Of a DNA stretch of 64,000 nt, positions 26,732 to 35,000 are shown one piece after another. This DNA comes from Candidatus Korarchaeum sp. (GTDB lineage Archaea > Korarchaeota > Korarchaeia > Korarchaeales > Korarchaeaceae), in the NCBI GenBank assembly GCA_020833055.1, contig JAJHQZ010000003.1, positions 62,001 through 126,000 on the forward strand, in the 5' to 3' direction. The stretch's first letter is position 1. Each line of letters opens with the position of its first letter. The position numbers were made by a program, and so were the translations under genes. The notes under the pieces are model-generated. The model searched no databases. It had not been told where the DNA came from and saw only the letters and a list, made by a program, of their open reading frames with translations.

Positions 26732-27487
26732 ATGATCCTCGAGGATCTCATAGATCTCTCTCTGAGAATAAAGGATCGCGTGACAGAGTACTTAGGCTCC
26801 GATGAGGAGTTAGAATACTTGAGTGAAGGGGGAGACTATGCTAGGGCTGTCGATGAAGCAGCGAAGCTCGAGATAGAGAGATGGGCATCGGAATCGAGGA
26901 GACCGAGTATTCTGAGCGAGGAGAACGGTTTCATAGAGGGTGAGTGCGATGGGCTCATCTTAATAGATCCCGTGGATGGCAGCTCTAATGCTGACAGGGG
27001 GATACCTTTCTCGTGCGTCTCAGTAGCGTATTCCCTCTCCAATTCCATCAAGGACCTCTCCGCTTCTGTAATACTCAATATATTCTCAGGCGATCTCTAC
27101 TATGCTGAGAGAGGGAAGGGGGCGTATAAGAACGGTTGTAGGGTGAGAGTGAGGGACTTCAGGGGGACTCCAGTGATATATGCCCCTTGTCAGGAACCGG
27201 ATCCATTAGCTGGTCTTTACTTCAAGCAAATAGCTAGGAGAGATTATGGGTCGATAGCCCTAGGGCTCGCTCTCGTATCCGAGGGGAAGCTGGACCTCCT
27301 CATCGATTTGAAGGGGGACCTCAGGATAGTGGATATAGCAGCAGGCTTATTGTTAGTTAAGGAAGCTGGAGGATCCGTTTTCATAAATAAAGTCGAGATA
27401 AGTGGGTTGAATAGAGAATTCGGCCTAGTGGCAGGTGTTGAGGAACTATCATCGATTTTGGCTCCTAAAAATTATCTTAGACTTTAA
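26732..27487 (+). CDS. Inositol monophosphatase / fructose-1,6-bisphosphatase family phosphatase
   Basis: 251 residues with the metal-binding set of the family: SEENGF near residue 67, DPVDGSSNA near 84, and the second metal Asp in LRIVDIAAGLLLVKEAGG near 205. Archaeal members hydrolyse inositol monophosphate and often fructose 1,6-bisphosphate; the sequence alone does not decide which. ATG start 9 nt after the ATP-cone gene, probably co-transcribed. A poly-T stretch after the stop looks like a terminator. Confidence 0.86.
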   Translation: MILEDLIDLSLRIKDRVTEYLGSDEELEYLSEGGDYARAVDEAAKLEIERWASESRRPSILSEENGFIEGECDGLILIDPVDGSSNADRGIPFSCVSVAYSLSNSIKDLSASVILNIFSGDLYYAERGKGAYKNGCRVRVRDFRGTPVIYAPCQEPDPLAGLYFKQIARRDYGSIALGLALVSEGKLDLLIDLKGDLRIVDIAAGLLLVKEAGGSVFINKVEISGLNREFGLVAGVEELSSILAPKNYLRL

Positions 27488-27500
27488 AAAATCGTTTTTT
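27486..27500 (+). terminator. Poly-T terminator after the IMPase-family gene
   Basis: AAAAAATCGTTTTTT begins at the stop codon; it is an inverted repeat with a T6 run, typical of archaeal intrinsic termination. Confidence 0.5.
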
Positions 27501-27565
27501 ATTGACTCTCAAATAAGAGGTCCTATCGAGAGATGAGAGATCGTCCCGAAATCTTTTATGAGCGA

Positions 27566-27638
27566 AGCCCCGGGGGGGTCTCGAACCCCCGACCTGCCGC
27601 TTACAAGGCGGCCGCTCTGCCGACTGAGCTACCGGGGC
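27566..27638 (-). tRNA. tRNA-Thr (anticodon TGT)
   Basis: 73 nt folding as a full cloverleaf: acceptor GCCCCGG/CCGGGGC, D stem GCTC/GAGC, anticodon stem GCCGC/GCGGC with loop CTTGTAA (anticodon 27603-27605), T stem GGGGG/CCCCC. Discriminator U, as expected for archaeal tRNA-Thr. No intron and no encoded CCA. Its TATA box lies at the 3' end of the aspartate kinase gene. Confidence 0.96.
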
Positions 27639-27659
27639 TCTTTAATACTTCCGTATGGA

Positions 27660-27667
27660 AAATTTAA
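27660..27667 (-). promoter_or_regulatory. TATA box of tRNA-Thr(TGT)
   Basis: AAATTTAA is centred 26 nt upstream of the tRNA 5' end at 27638 and lies immediately beyond the aspartate kinase stop codon. Confidence 0.55.
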
Positions 27668-27669
27668 GC

Positions 27670-29031
27670 TTAATCCTCTATCTTACTGAGCTCGAACTCC
27701 TCATGCAGAGCCCTCACAGCTTCCTCCCCATCGCTACCATTCACCACGAAGGATATGCTCAGCTCAGACGAGCCCTGAGCTATCATCTTAACGTTTATAC
27801 CTCTCTCAGCTACAGCTCTGAAGACCCTAGCGGCCACTCCCGGGGTCCCCCTCATACCTGAGCCTATCGCCGCTACAGCTGCGCAATCCCTCTCTATCAA
27901 TACCTCCCTGAAGAGGGTCCCGAGCCTCGCTTCCACTAGACCTCTAGCTCTCTCAGCTGCCTTACTATCTAGTAATACAGATATATCTGACTCTGAGATC
28001 GATTGCGATATCATCCCGACGTTTATATGACTCTCACCCAGGACTTTGAAGAACATATGAGCTATCCCAGGCCTCCCAACCATGCGAGCCCCCCTGACGG
28101 TCAGTATGGATACCCCTTTCTTCATCCCGATTGCTCTGACCACACTTCCAGACGAGCTCTCCGATATGAGGGTCCCCTCACACCCCCTATTTCTGAAGTT
28201 CCTTATCCTTATTGGGGTCTTAGTAGGTATTGCCGGCTCCAAAAACCTTGGATTCATTCTTTTTGCTCCAAAATGAGCCATCTCTATAGCTTCGGAGTAG
28301 GAGACATTCTTCAGAACTCTAGCGTCCCTGACTACCTTGGGATCGGCCGTCATGAGGCCGTCCACATCCGTCCAAAGGCAGACCTCACGAGCTGAGAGTG
28401 AGGAGCCTATCAGTACGGCCGTCAGATCGCTCCCCCCTCTGCCTAGCGTCGTGATCTTGCCGAGCATAGTGACGCCTGAGAAACCCGCAACTACTGGAAC
28501 GGTGTCTTCGAGGAGAGGCAAGAGCCTCGTCCTCAAGTATACCCTAGTGGCCTTGATAAGGGGGTTGGCATTACCGTAGCATTCATCAGTGACTATACCA
28601 GCCTCCCCACCAGTTAGGAACCTTGAATTAACCCCTCTTTCCCTTAAGAGTCCAGCTAGGATCTTACCGCTGAGGTTCTCGCCGAACGATGCGATAAGAT
28701 CCCTTATCCTAGGGGTCGATTCCCCTAAGTAAAGCATTCCCCTCACTATCCTCTCCAACTTATTTAGATCCTTCCTCACGTCCTCGCATCTGATCCCCAA
28801 TTCCTCGCAAATCCTAAGATGTACCTCTTCTAGGTCGGATAGGACTCTGCTCGCGTTAACTTCATCGCCAGATGCAGCTAAGTTGTGGAGCTTGAGTAAG
28901 GAATCAGTCACACCCTTAATCGCTGAGATAACTATGACCTTCCTCTCATTCTGCTCCATTATGTAATCTGAGATCTCAATGAAGTCCCTCGATCCCTCTA
29001 GTATCGATCCCCCGAATTTCATCACAAGCAA
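27670..29031 (-). CDS. lysC: Aspartate kinase
   Basis: 453 residues. It opens with VMKFGGSILEGSRDF, has GRGGSDLTAVLIG and a C-terminal pair of ACT regulatory domains from about residue 300 (SILTVRGARMVGRPGIAHMFF, GSGMRGTPGVAARVF). It phosphorylates aspartate, the first step to threonine, methionine and lysine; the ACT domains predict feedback inhibition by an end product. It overlaps homoserine dehydrogenase by 10 nt, and that partner points to threonine/methionine synthesis. Confidence 0.94.
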   Translation of the reverse strand: MLVMKFGGSILEGSRDFIEISDYIMEQNERKVIVISAIKGVTDSLLKLHNLAASGDEVNASRVLSDLEEVHLRICEELGIRCEDVRKDLNKLERIVRGMLYLGESTPRIRDLIASFGENLSGKILAGLLRERGVNSRFLTGGEAGIVTDECYGNANPLIKATRVYLRTRLLPLLEDTVPVVAGFSGVTMLGKITTLGRGGSDLTAVLIGSSLSAREVCLWTDVDGLMTADPKVVRDARVLKNVSYSEAIEMAHFGAKRMNPRFLEPAIPTKTPIRIRNFRNRGCEGTLISESSSGSVVRAIGMKKGVSILTVRGARMVGRPGIAHMFFKVLGESHINVGMISQSISESDISVLLDSKAAERARGLVEARLGTLFREVLIERDCAAVAAIGSGMRGTPGVAARVFRAVAERGINVKMIAQGSSELSISFVVNGSDGEEAVRALHEEFELSKIED

Positions 29032-30038
29032 GCTCCCACCTCGCTCAACCTCATCCTGAGCTCTACTAAGTCCCTTATCAGAGCCATCGCTGTCTCATCG
29101 CCTCCCGCGCCCTTCCCTATCAGTGTGTGCCTCCCCGACGACTCAGCGAAGAACGAGACTGCGTTCAAAGCGCCGGATACTGCTAGGGGATCTGTCCTCT
29201 CTATTATCTCAGGCCTAACTCTCGCTCCCGATTCATCAGAACTTGCTATCAATCTTAAGGTCCTTCCCTCCTCTAATATCCTCTCATCCAATTCTATCCC
29301 TCTAATGCCCGTTATCTCCACATCTCTTATAGTCAGATCAGTCTCCATCGCGAGGTTAGATAGTATGACGAGCTTAGCAGCTGAGTCGAGGCCATCTATA
29401 TCATTGGACGGATCTGCTTCTGCATAACCCAGTTCTTGAGCCTCCCTCAGGGCACTCTCGAATGGTAGTCCTGATTCCATCCTCGTCAATATGTAATTCG
29501 TAGTCCCATTGAGGACCCCCTTTATAGCTAGCACTCTCTCCCCTATCAGGCATTTCCTGATGAACCTGACGAAGGGCACGCCCCCTCCTACTGTAGCGCT
29601 GAATAGGAGATGAAGACCACTCTCTTGAAACATTTCAATTAAAGCAGGCATTTCTAAAGCAAATGGACCCTTATTAGCTGTTATCACATGCTTTCCAGTG
29701 TTCAAGGCTGCTTTAATATATGAAAGGGATGGTTCCCCAGTCTTGAAATCCGATGGGGTGACATCTATGAGCACTTCAGCGTCCACGCTCCTTATCAGTT
29801 CCACCCCTCTGATCCCTACTTCGCGAGAGTGCCCAGATAGAGAGCCCTCCCTGACCTTCAGCTCTAGTATCTCCCTGGGGTCAAGCCCCCTCTCATCTTG
29901 GACAGCTGAGGAGGAATCTGCTACAGCTACTAAAGTCGGGTTCAGACCATACTTCGACCTCAATTCCGGGGCCTTCTCAATGAACAAACGTAAGAAGGAT
30001 CTACCGACTACACCCAGCCCCATCAATACCACACGCAT
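29022..30038 (-). CDS. hom: Homoserine dehydrogenase
   Basis: 338 residues with an N-terminal NAD(P)-binding VVLMGLGVVGRSF, the catalytic-domain motif GVLNGTTNYILTRME and AEADPSNDIDGLDSAAK. It reduces aspartate semialdehyde to homoserine. The short form lacks a C-terminal ACT domain, so regulation would fall on the kinase downstream. First gene of the pair; a TATTTAAAA box lies 26-29 nt upstream of the ATG. Confidence 0.95.
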   Translation of the reverse strand: MRVVLMGLGVVGRSFLRLFIEKAPELRSKYGLNPTLVAVADSSSAVQDERGLDPREILELKVREGSLSGHSREVGIRGVELIRSVDAEVLIDVTPSDFKTGEPSLSYIKAALNTGKHVITANKGPFALEMPALIEMFQESGLHLLFSATVGGGVPFVRFIRKCLIGERVLAIKGVLNGTTNYILTRMESGLPFESALREAQELGYAEADPSNDIDGLDSAAKLVILSNLAMETDLTIRDVEITGIRGIELDERILEEGRTLRLIASSDESGARVRPEIIERTDPLAVSGALNAVSFFAESSGRHTLIGKGAGGDETAMALIRDLVELRMRLSEVGACL

Positions 30039-30062
30039 ATTAGGGGAGCTTGAGAGGTCATG

Positions 30063-30071
30063 TATTTAAAA
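30063..30071 (-). promoter_or_regulatory. TATA box of the hom-lysC operon
   Basis: TATTTAAAA is about 28 nt from the minus-strand start at 30038. A second box ATTATTTTAAC near 30085-30095 is correctly spaced for moeA on the plus strand. Confidence 0.5.
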
Positions 30072-30116
30072 AATTTACACGGCAATTATTTTAACTGGGG
30101 AGCTCAGTTAACCCAG

Positions 30117-31379
30117 ATGAGCAAGCTCTTCGATAGGCTCAGTAAGGTCGATGAAGCTATCTCGAAGATATCGACCTATATAAGTAATCTCCCGAGCGAG
30201 ATCGTGAGCACTGAGCGGGCCTTGGGGAGGGTCTTAGCTGAGGACATAGTATCACCTACAGACCTTCCCCCTTACGATAGAGTCGCTTTCGATGGCTACG
30301 CAGTGAGATCTGAGAGTACCTTCGGGGCCTCTCCAGATAATCCTATAGTCCTGAGAGTGATAGGATCCTCCTCGCCAGGGGAGGAATGCGGATTTGAGAT
30401 AGAGGGCATGGAAGCAGTTGAAGTAGCTACCGGAGCCCCCCTCCCGAAAGGTGCCGATTCCGTCGTCCCACTCGAATATTCGAGGAGAGTAGGCGAGTAC
30501 GTTGAGATATTGAAGCAAGTAGCTCCTGGAGCTAATGTAGATAGAGCTGGGAGCGATATAAGGAAGGGAGAGGTCCTCATCAAGAAGGGGACATTTTTAG
30601 GCCCATTCGAAATACTCGCGATATCTTCCTTGAACATAACGCAGGTCAGAGTTGTGAGGAAGCCGAGAGTATGCATTATAGCGAGCGGAGATGAGCTCGT
30701 AGAACTTGGATCTGAGCTCAAGAGGGGTAAAGTCGTGAACTCAAATGTATTCGGGATCAGAGCTATCATAGGGGAGTTAGCTGAGACTAGGTATTTAGGT
30801 ATAGCGAGGGATGAGCCGGATTCTATCAAGAGTCTAATAGGAGCCTGTGATGACTGTGATATCATCTTAACTATAGCTGGGAGCAGCGTCGGGAGTAAGG
30901 ATTATCTATATGATGTAATAAAGTCGATGGGCGGTGAGATCTTAGTACGAGGCCTCAGCATAATGCCTGGGAAACCTACGGTTCTCGCTACACTAGGAGG
31001 GAAGCTCCTAGTCGGGATACCAGGCTACCCTGTATCCGCTATGGTAGCGACTAGCGAGGTACTACTACCGATAATACAGAGGCTCTTGGGGATCAGGGGA
31101 GTGGAGGTTAAGGCTAGAGTGAGAGCCAAGCTCTCACAGAGGGTTCCCTCTTCTCCGGGAGTGAGGCATTACGTTAGAGTAAAACTCAATAAGAGAGGTG
31201 ATTCATACATCGCAACCCCAGTGAGGATAGGCGGCGCTGGTATAGTGAGCTCCCTCTTGAGATCTGACGGCTTCCTCGTAGTCCCCGAGGAAGTCGAGGG
31301 ATATGAGGAAGGTGATGAAGTAGATGTGATAGTTTACAAGAGGTGGTTGGATCTTGAGGAAGGTCTTCAGACATCTTAA
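30117..31379 (+). CDS. moeA: Molybdopterin molybdotransferase MoeA (first copy)
   Basis: About 420 residues: MoeA N-terminal domains (LPPYDRVAFDGYAVR, EAVEVATGAPLPKGADSVVP), the MPT-binding domain with IMPGKPTVLA and VGIPGYPVSAMV, and the C-terminal barrel. It inserts molybdate or tungstate into adenylated molybdopterin. The frame opens at 30060 but ATG 30117, 26 nt after ATTATTTTAAC, fits the usual family start. It overlaps the next moeA copy by 26 nt. Together with aor this points to tungsten use. Confidence 0.92.
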   Translation: MSKLFDRLSKVDEAISKISTYISNLPSEIVSTERALGRVLAEDIVSPTDLPPYDRVAFDGYAVRSESTFGASPDNPIVLRVIGSSSPGEECGFEIEGMEAVEVATGAPLPKGADSVVPLEYSRRVGEYVEILKQVAPGANVDRAGSDIRKGEVLIKKGTFLGPFEILAISSLNITQVRVVRKPRVCIIASGDELVELGSELKRGKVVNSNVFGIRAIIGELAETRYLGIARDEPDSIKSLIGACDDCDIILTIAGSSVGSKDYLYDVIKSMGGEILVRGLSIMPGKPTVLATLGGKLLVGIPGYPVSAMVATSEVLLPIIQRLLGIRGVEVKARVRAKLSQRVPSSPGVRHYVRVKLNKRGDSYIATPVRIGGAGIVSSLLRSDGFLVVPEEVEGYEEGDEVDVIVYKRWLDLEEGLQTS

Positions 31380-33306
31380 GAGCTTAGAGGAAGTTAAGGA
31401 ATTGATTATGAGATACGAGAGACCGGAAAGGAGGGAAAGAATACCTATTTGGGATGCTTTCGGTAGGATCTTAGCCGAAGATGTCGTATCGAGTGTAGAT
31501 GTACCGGGATTCGATAGGGTGATGCTCGATGGTTACGCTGTGAGGGCGGAGGATACATTCTGGGCCGATGAGGATAATCCCGTCGAGCTCAAGGTAGTGG
31601 GAGTGGCTTCAGCTGGGCATCCCTTCCAGGGGGAGGTGGGGGAGGGGGAGGCTGTCGAAGTAGCTACCGGTGCTCCAATGCCTAGAGGAGCCAATTCCGT
31701 CGTTAAGGAAGAGTTCACTGTGAGGAGAGGCGATAGTATCCTTGTAATGAGATCAGTAGCTCCTGGGGAGAATGTGCAAGGAGCTGGATCTGATGTGAGA
31801 GTCGGTGAGACTATAGCTTACAGGGGGACGAGGCTGACAGCTAGGGAGATAGGGATGCTCGCTGCAGCCGGTATAAGGGAAGTAGAAGTGTTCTCGAGAC
31901 CTAGGGTGGGGATATTCTCGACAGGGGATGAGTTAGCTCAACTGGGGGAGCCTTTAGGATATGGGAAGATATACGACGTGAACTCACCATCCCTCATGGC
32001 TTCCGTGCTAGAGGACGGAGGGGAGCCCACTTTCCTAGGCATACTCCCAGATGATTATGAAGCTATAAGGGATTCTCTTGAGAGGGAGATCGGGAAATTC
32101 GATATCATCCTGATTTCAGGGAGCACTAGTGTCGGAGCTGGTGATGTTATGTATAGAGTACTCGAGGAACTAGGCCCACCAGGCGTCATCGTCCACGGTA
32201 TAGCTATGCACCCGGGGAAACCGACTATAATAGCTGAGGCGAGAGGGAAACTTGTGATAGGCCTCCCAGGCTATCCCACGAGCTGCCTCACGGTTTATAG
32301 GGAGATAGTCTCCCCTCTCATAAGGAAGTGGAGCGGCAGGCCTCTGGAGACTGGGAAGGAGATAATCGGAAGGGCCGCGGAGAGGATAATCGGGGAGAGG
32401 GGGAGGAGGGATCTACTCCCCGTCCATGTAGTGAGGGATGAGGAGTTCTTAGTTTTCCCTGTCCCAACTGGATCTGAGGCTATTTCGACGCTCTCGAGAG
32501 CGGATGGTTACGTTGAGATGGAGGAGCTTGAGGAGATCATAGAGGAAGGGGAAACCGTTAGAGTGAAGCTCTTCACAGATAAGATCGCTGATATCTCTAT
32601 AATAGGTAGCCATTGCATCGGATTAGAGTTGATAATGGCTGAGATGAGGAGGAGGGGGTTCCACGTTAAATCTGTATTCGTCGGATCCTCCGGGGGGTTC
32701 AAAGCAATAGCTAGAGGGGAAGCCGATCTAGCTGGAGTGCATGCACTCGATCCGGAGACTATGGAGTATAACGTACCTTTCATGCGGAAGTTCTCGATAG
32801 AGGATAAGGCTGTCCTGATAAGGGGCTATAAGAGAGTCCAGGGCCTCATAGTAGCGAAGGGGAACCCCAAGGGGATAAGGGGGATCAGGGATATCCTTGA
32901 GAGGAGGGATATCGTTATCATGAACAGGAATAAGGGCTCGGGCACTAGGATACTGCTAGATCATCTCCTTAAGGTAGAAGCCGATAGGATAGGTATGGAT
33001 ATCTCCGAAGCCATCAAGGAAATCAGAGGCTACTGGAACGAGGCTAAATCCCATAACGCAGTTGCCATAGCTGTTAAGAATGGTATCGCTGACGTGGGGA
33101 TCGGGATAAAGACTGTAGCTGCACTTTACAATCTAGATTTTATTCCAATAGCTGAGGAAAGTTATGATTTCTTGATCAGGAGATCCTCAATGAGAAAGAG
33201 AGCTGTCGAGGAATTCATCAATATTTTGAGGGAATTCAGAAGTAAGCTAAATGAATTGGATGGCATTGAGGCTGATGATGATATAGGCCTCCCTATTAGC
33301 CCCTAG
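31354..33306 (+). CDS. MoeA fused to a periplasmic-binding-like (COG1910-type) C-terminal domain
   Basis: 650 residues. Residues 1-405 are a complete MoeA (FDRVMLDGYAVRAE, VATGAPMPRGANSV, MHPGKPTIIAEARGK, GLPGYPTSC). Residues about 410-640 are a substrate-binding-protein-like domain (SHCIGLELIMAEM, VGSSGGFKAIARGEADLAGVHALD, MNRNKGSGTRILLDHLL) known in archaea as a MoeA fusion, probably sensing or binding molybdate or tungstate. TTG start at 31354 inside the end of the first moeA. Two MoeA copies might separate Mo from W, which the sequence cannot tell. Confidence 0.9.
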   Translation: MRKVFRHLKSLEEVKELIMRYERPERRERIPIWDAFGRILAEDVVSSVDVPGFDRVMLDGYAVRAEDTFWADEDNPVELKVVGVASAGHPFQGEVGEGEAVEVATGAPMPRGANSVVKEEFTVRRGDSILVMRSVAPGENVQGAGSDVRVGETIAYRGTRLTAREIGMLAAAGIREVEVFSRPRVGIFSTGDELAQLGEPLGYGKIYDVNSPSLMASVLEDGGEPTFLGILPDDYEAIRDSLEREIGKFDIILISGSTSVGAGDVMYRVLEELGPPGVIVHGIAMHPGKPTIIAEARGKLVIGLPGYPTSCLTVYREIVSPLIRKWSGRPLETGKEIIGRAAERIIGERGRRDLLPVHVVRDEEFLVFPVPTGSEAISTLSRADGYVEMEELEEIIEEGETVRVKLFTDKIADISIIGSHCIGLELIMAEMRRRGFHVKSVFVGSSGGFKAIARGEADLAGVHALDPETMEYNVPFMRKFSIEDKAVLIRGYKRVQGLIVAKGNPKGIRGIRDILERRDIVIMNRNKGSGTRILLDHLLKVEADRIGMDISEAIKEIRGYWNEAKSHNAVAIAVKNGIADVGIGIKTVAALYNLDFIPIAEESYDFLIRRSSMRKRAVEEFINILREFRSKLNELDGIEADDDIGLPISP

Positions 33307-33805
33307 CGAGTTTGATCAAGTGAGGGGCCTCAGGTATTATCAACTTCTCGAGAGCTAGCTTAACAGCGTCCGGTGATCCCGGGAGCATGAAGACGAGTGA
33401 TTTTAAGTAAAATCCAGCTGAAGCCCTGCTAGCGATAGCTGAGCTACCTATCTGAGAGTAACTTAGCCATCTGAATATCTCCCCGAATCCGGGAAGTTCC
33501 TTCTTAAGTAATGGCCCTATAGCTTCTGGCGTTATATCTGAGGGGCTGACACCGGTCCCCCCGCAGAATATTATCACATCGGAGTCCTCAGCTGCCCTTA
33601 TCAAAGATGCCCTTATTAGACCTTCATCATCAGGTATCACCTCCTTCCTCACGACTAGATTCCCTGAGGCCTCTATAATCTCCACAGCGACCTTCCCCGT
33701 TAGGTCCTCCTTGCTCTCATCAAAGAACCTAGATGTACTGACTACGAATACCGAATAGCTCAGCTTCTGGGGGGCTCCCCTCTTGTGTTCCTCAGGTACT
33801 CCCAT
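33296..33805 (-). CDS. moaB: Molybdenum cofactor biosynthesis protein MoaB/MogA
   Basis: 169 residues with the MPT-binding loop FCGGTGVSPSDITPEAI near residues 81-97 and PGFGEIFR, and a terminal GSPDAVKLAL. It adenylates molybdopterin before metal insertion by MoeA. It converges on the second moeA, overlapping by 11 nt, and is divergent from a DtxR-type regulator 55 nt away. Length typical. Confidence 0.92.
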   Translation of the reverse strand: MGVPEEHKRGAPQKLSYSVFVVSTSRFFDESKEDLTGKVAVEIIEASGNLVVRKEVIPDDEGLIRASLIRAAEDSDVIIFCGGTGVSPSDITPEAIGPLLKKELPGFGEIFRWLSYSQIGSSAIASRASAGFYLKSLVFMLPGSPDAVKLALEKLIIPEAPHLIKLARG

Positions 33806-33826
33806 AGGTCAATGGTAGTGGGGTAA

Positions 33827-33836
33827 CTTTAAAACT
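33827..33836. promoter_or_regulatory. Shared TATA element between moaB and the DtxR-like regulator
   Basis: CTTTAAAACT is centred near 33831, 26 nt from the minus-strand ATG 33805 and 30 nt from the plus-strand ATG 33861, the only AT-rich box in the 55-nt spacer. Confidence 0.5.
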
Positions 33837-33860
33837 ATCTAATTTACCCCCAATCTCGAG

Positions 33861-34313
33861 ATGGCGGAGCTTCGAGTTAAAATAACTCCAGGGCTTCAGG
33901 AGTACCTCACAGCAATCTACAGATTACAGAGGAGGGGGAAGGCCGTCGGAGTTAAGGAACTCGCGGATGAGCTCGATGTCACATTACCGAGTGTGATAGA
34001 TGCATTGAAGAGACTCTCTAAGGCCGGTTTAGTCAATTACAATAGGTACAGGAAGGTCACTCTCACGGAGAGCGGGGAGAAATCCGCAATACTCATAATG
34101 AATAAAGAGGAGATTTTCTACGAGTTCCTCAAGGAGATCTTAGGGATAGAGGATGAGAGAGCTAGGGAGGAGGCATGCTGGATGGAGCATGGGGTGAGTT
34201 GGGAGAGTGCTGAGAGGTTAAAATTATTCATCGAATTTCTGAGGGAAAATATGTATGATATAAACGAAGAGTTCAAAAAATATATAAATAAGAGACAGAA
34301 TTTCACTACCTAG
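33861..34313 (+). CDS. DtxR/MntR family metal-dependent transcriptional regulator
   Basis: 150 residues. An N-terminal winged helix (EYLTAIYRLQRRGKAVGVKELADELDV, recognition part SVIDALKRLSKAGLV) is followed by the metal-binding/dimerisation helix region with EFLKEILGI and EEACWMEHGVS, holding the Glu, Cys and His expected as metal ligands. There is no SH3-like third domain. It probably represses metal-uptake genes when Fe or Mn is bound; its position next to moaB leaves a role in Mo/W control open. Confidence 0.86.
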   Translation: MAELRVKITPGLQEYLTAIYRLQRRGKAVGVKELADELDVTLPSVIDALKRLSKAGLVNYNRYRKVTLTESGEKSAILIMNKEEIFYEFLKEILGIEDERAREEACWMEHGVSWESAERLKLFIEFLRENMYDINEEFKKYINKRQNFTT

Positions 34314-34403
34314 ATGTTATTATGAAAGTGTGTACGCGTACTATCACTACAAAAAATTAAATTAAACCTACTCACAGCTTAGCTTAACTGAGGAGGTGTT
34401 ACC

Positions 34404-34631
34404 ATGCCCAAGTACTTGATAGAGCAGGATAGGGAGAGTTGCATAGCCGATGGTGTCTGCGCATCCCTCTGCCCGGACAACTGGATCATAGATGAGGATG
34501 GGCTGGCTTCCCCCGTAAAGAAGGAGCTCGATGATCTCGGTTGCAACATGGAAGCTGCCCAAGCCTGCCCCGTCAATATAATACATATATACGAGGTTCA
34601 GCCGGACGGCTCCAAGAAGCAGTTGATCTAA
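34404..34631 (+). CDS. Single-cluster ferredoxin with Asp ligand
   Basis: 75 residues. Ligands are C13-x2-D16-x2-C19 and C55-P, with C23 and C47 placed to form a disulfide, the arrangement of the Pyrococcus furiosus ferredoxin, in which Asp replaces one Cys. It carries electrons from AOR and other oxidoreductases. AGGAGGTG ends about 6 nt before the ATG and an AT-rich promoter precedes it. A T-rich terminator follows. A single-gene transcript. Confidence 0.93.
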   Translation: MPKYLIEQDRESCIADGVCASLCPDNWIIDEDGLASPVKKELDDLGCNMEAAQACPVNIIHIYEVQPDGSKKQLI

Positions 34632-34635
34632 ACAC

Positions 34636-34650
34636 CCTTTTTCTTTTTTA
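34636..34650 (+). terminator. Poly-T terminator after ferredoxin
   Basis: CCTTTTTCTTTTTTA directly follows the ferredoxin stop and separates it from the convergent SRP RNA. Confidence 0.55.
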
Positions 34651-34651
34651 T

Positions 34652-34972
34652 GGGGGCGGTGGGCTCCCCCGAGGTGGAGTTGATGGATCAGGTTTCCCTA
34701 TTCTCCCCATACCCTTCCCCCAGTTACCCAGCAGCACCGGACGTCCACCTTAGGGCTGCTCCCTTCCGGGCCTGACCCGGTTCGGTGGTAAAGGTGACTC
34801 CCCGTCCCTCCGGACGGGTTATCACCACCGCCGGTCCACCGGGACCGAGGTTCATCGGTTAGGAGGAGGTAGGGACCCCCTACCATCAACTCGCCCCCGG
34901 GAGTTGCTGACCCCGGCATTAGCCTTCCGGTCGAGGGGACGGCTACCCCCCCGGTCCTACCCCACCGCCCCC
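34652..34972 (-). ncRNA. Signal recognition particle 7S RNA
   Basis: About 321 nt on the minus strand. The 5' end GGGGGCGGTGGG pairs with the 3' end CCCACCGCCCCC (helix 1), and the SRP54-binding helix 8 with GTCAGG...CCGGAAGG.GAGCAGCC lies at about 34749-34780. GC-rich throughout, as in hyperthermophiles. It is the scaffold for SRP19 and SRP54; SRP54 is encoded at 60-61.7 kb. Exact ends are taken from the helix-1 pairing. Confidence 0.92.
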
Positions 34973-34991
34973 TTGATCGGGCGTCACTCCC

Positions 34992-35000
34992 TTAAAAACC
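34992..35000 (-). promoter_or_regulatory. TATA box of SRP RNA, overlapping the rpiA stop codon
   Basis: On the minus strand GTTTTTAAG lies about 24 nt before the 5' end of SRP RNA and includes the rpiA TAA stop, so this strong RNA has its own promoter within the end of the coding gene. Confidence 0.55.

Noticed and set aside
27566-29031. tRNA-Thr next to aspartate kinase as a possible threonine attenuator or T-box-like control
   Set aside because: The tRNA has its own TATA box and lies downstream of the operon; T-box control is not known in archaea. Proximity looks coincidental.
34541-34919. Open frames of 70-73 residues on both strands in the GC-rich region
   Set aside because: They lie in the SRP RNA, whose helix 8 and closing helix are clear; the peptides are low-complexity Gly/Pro/Ser-rich.
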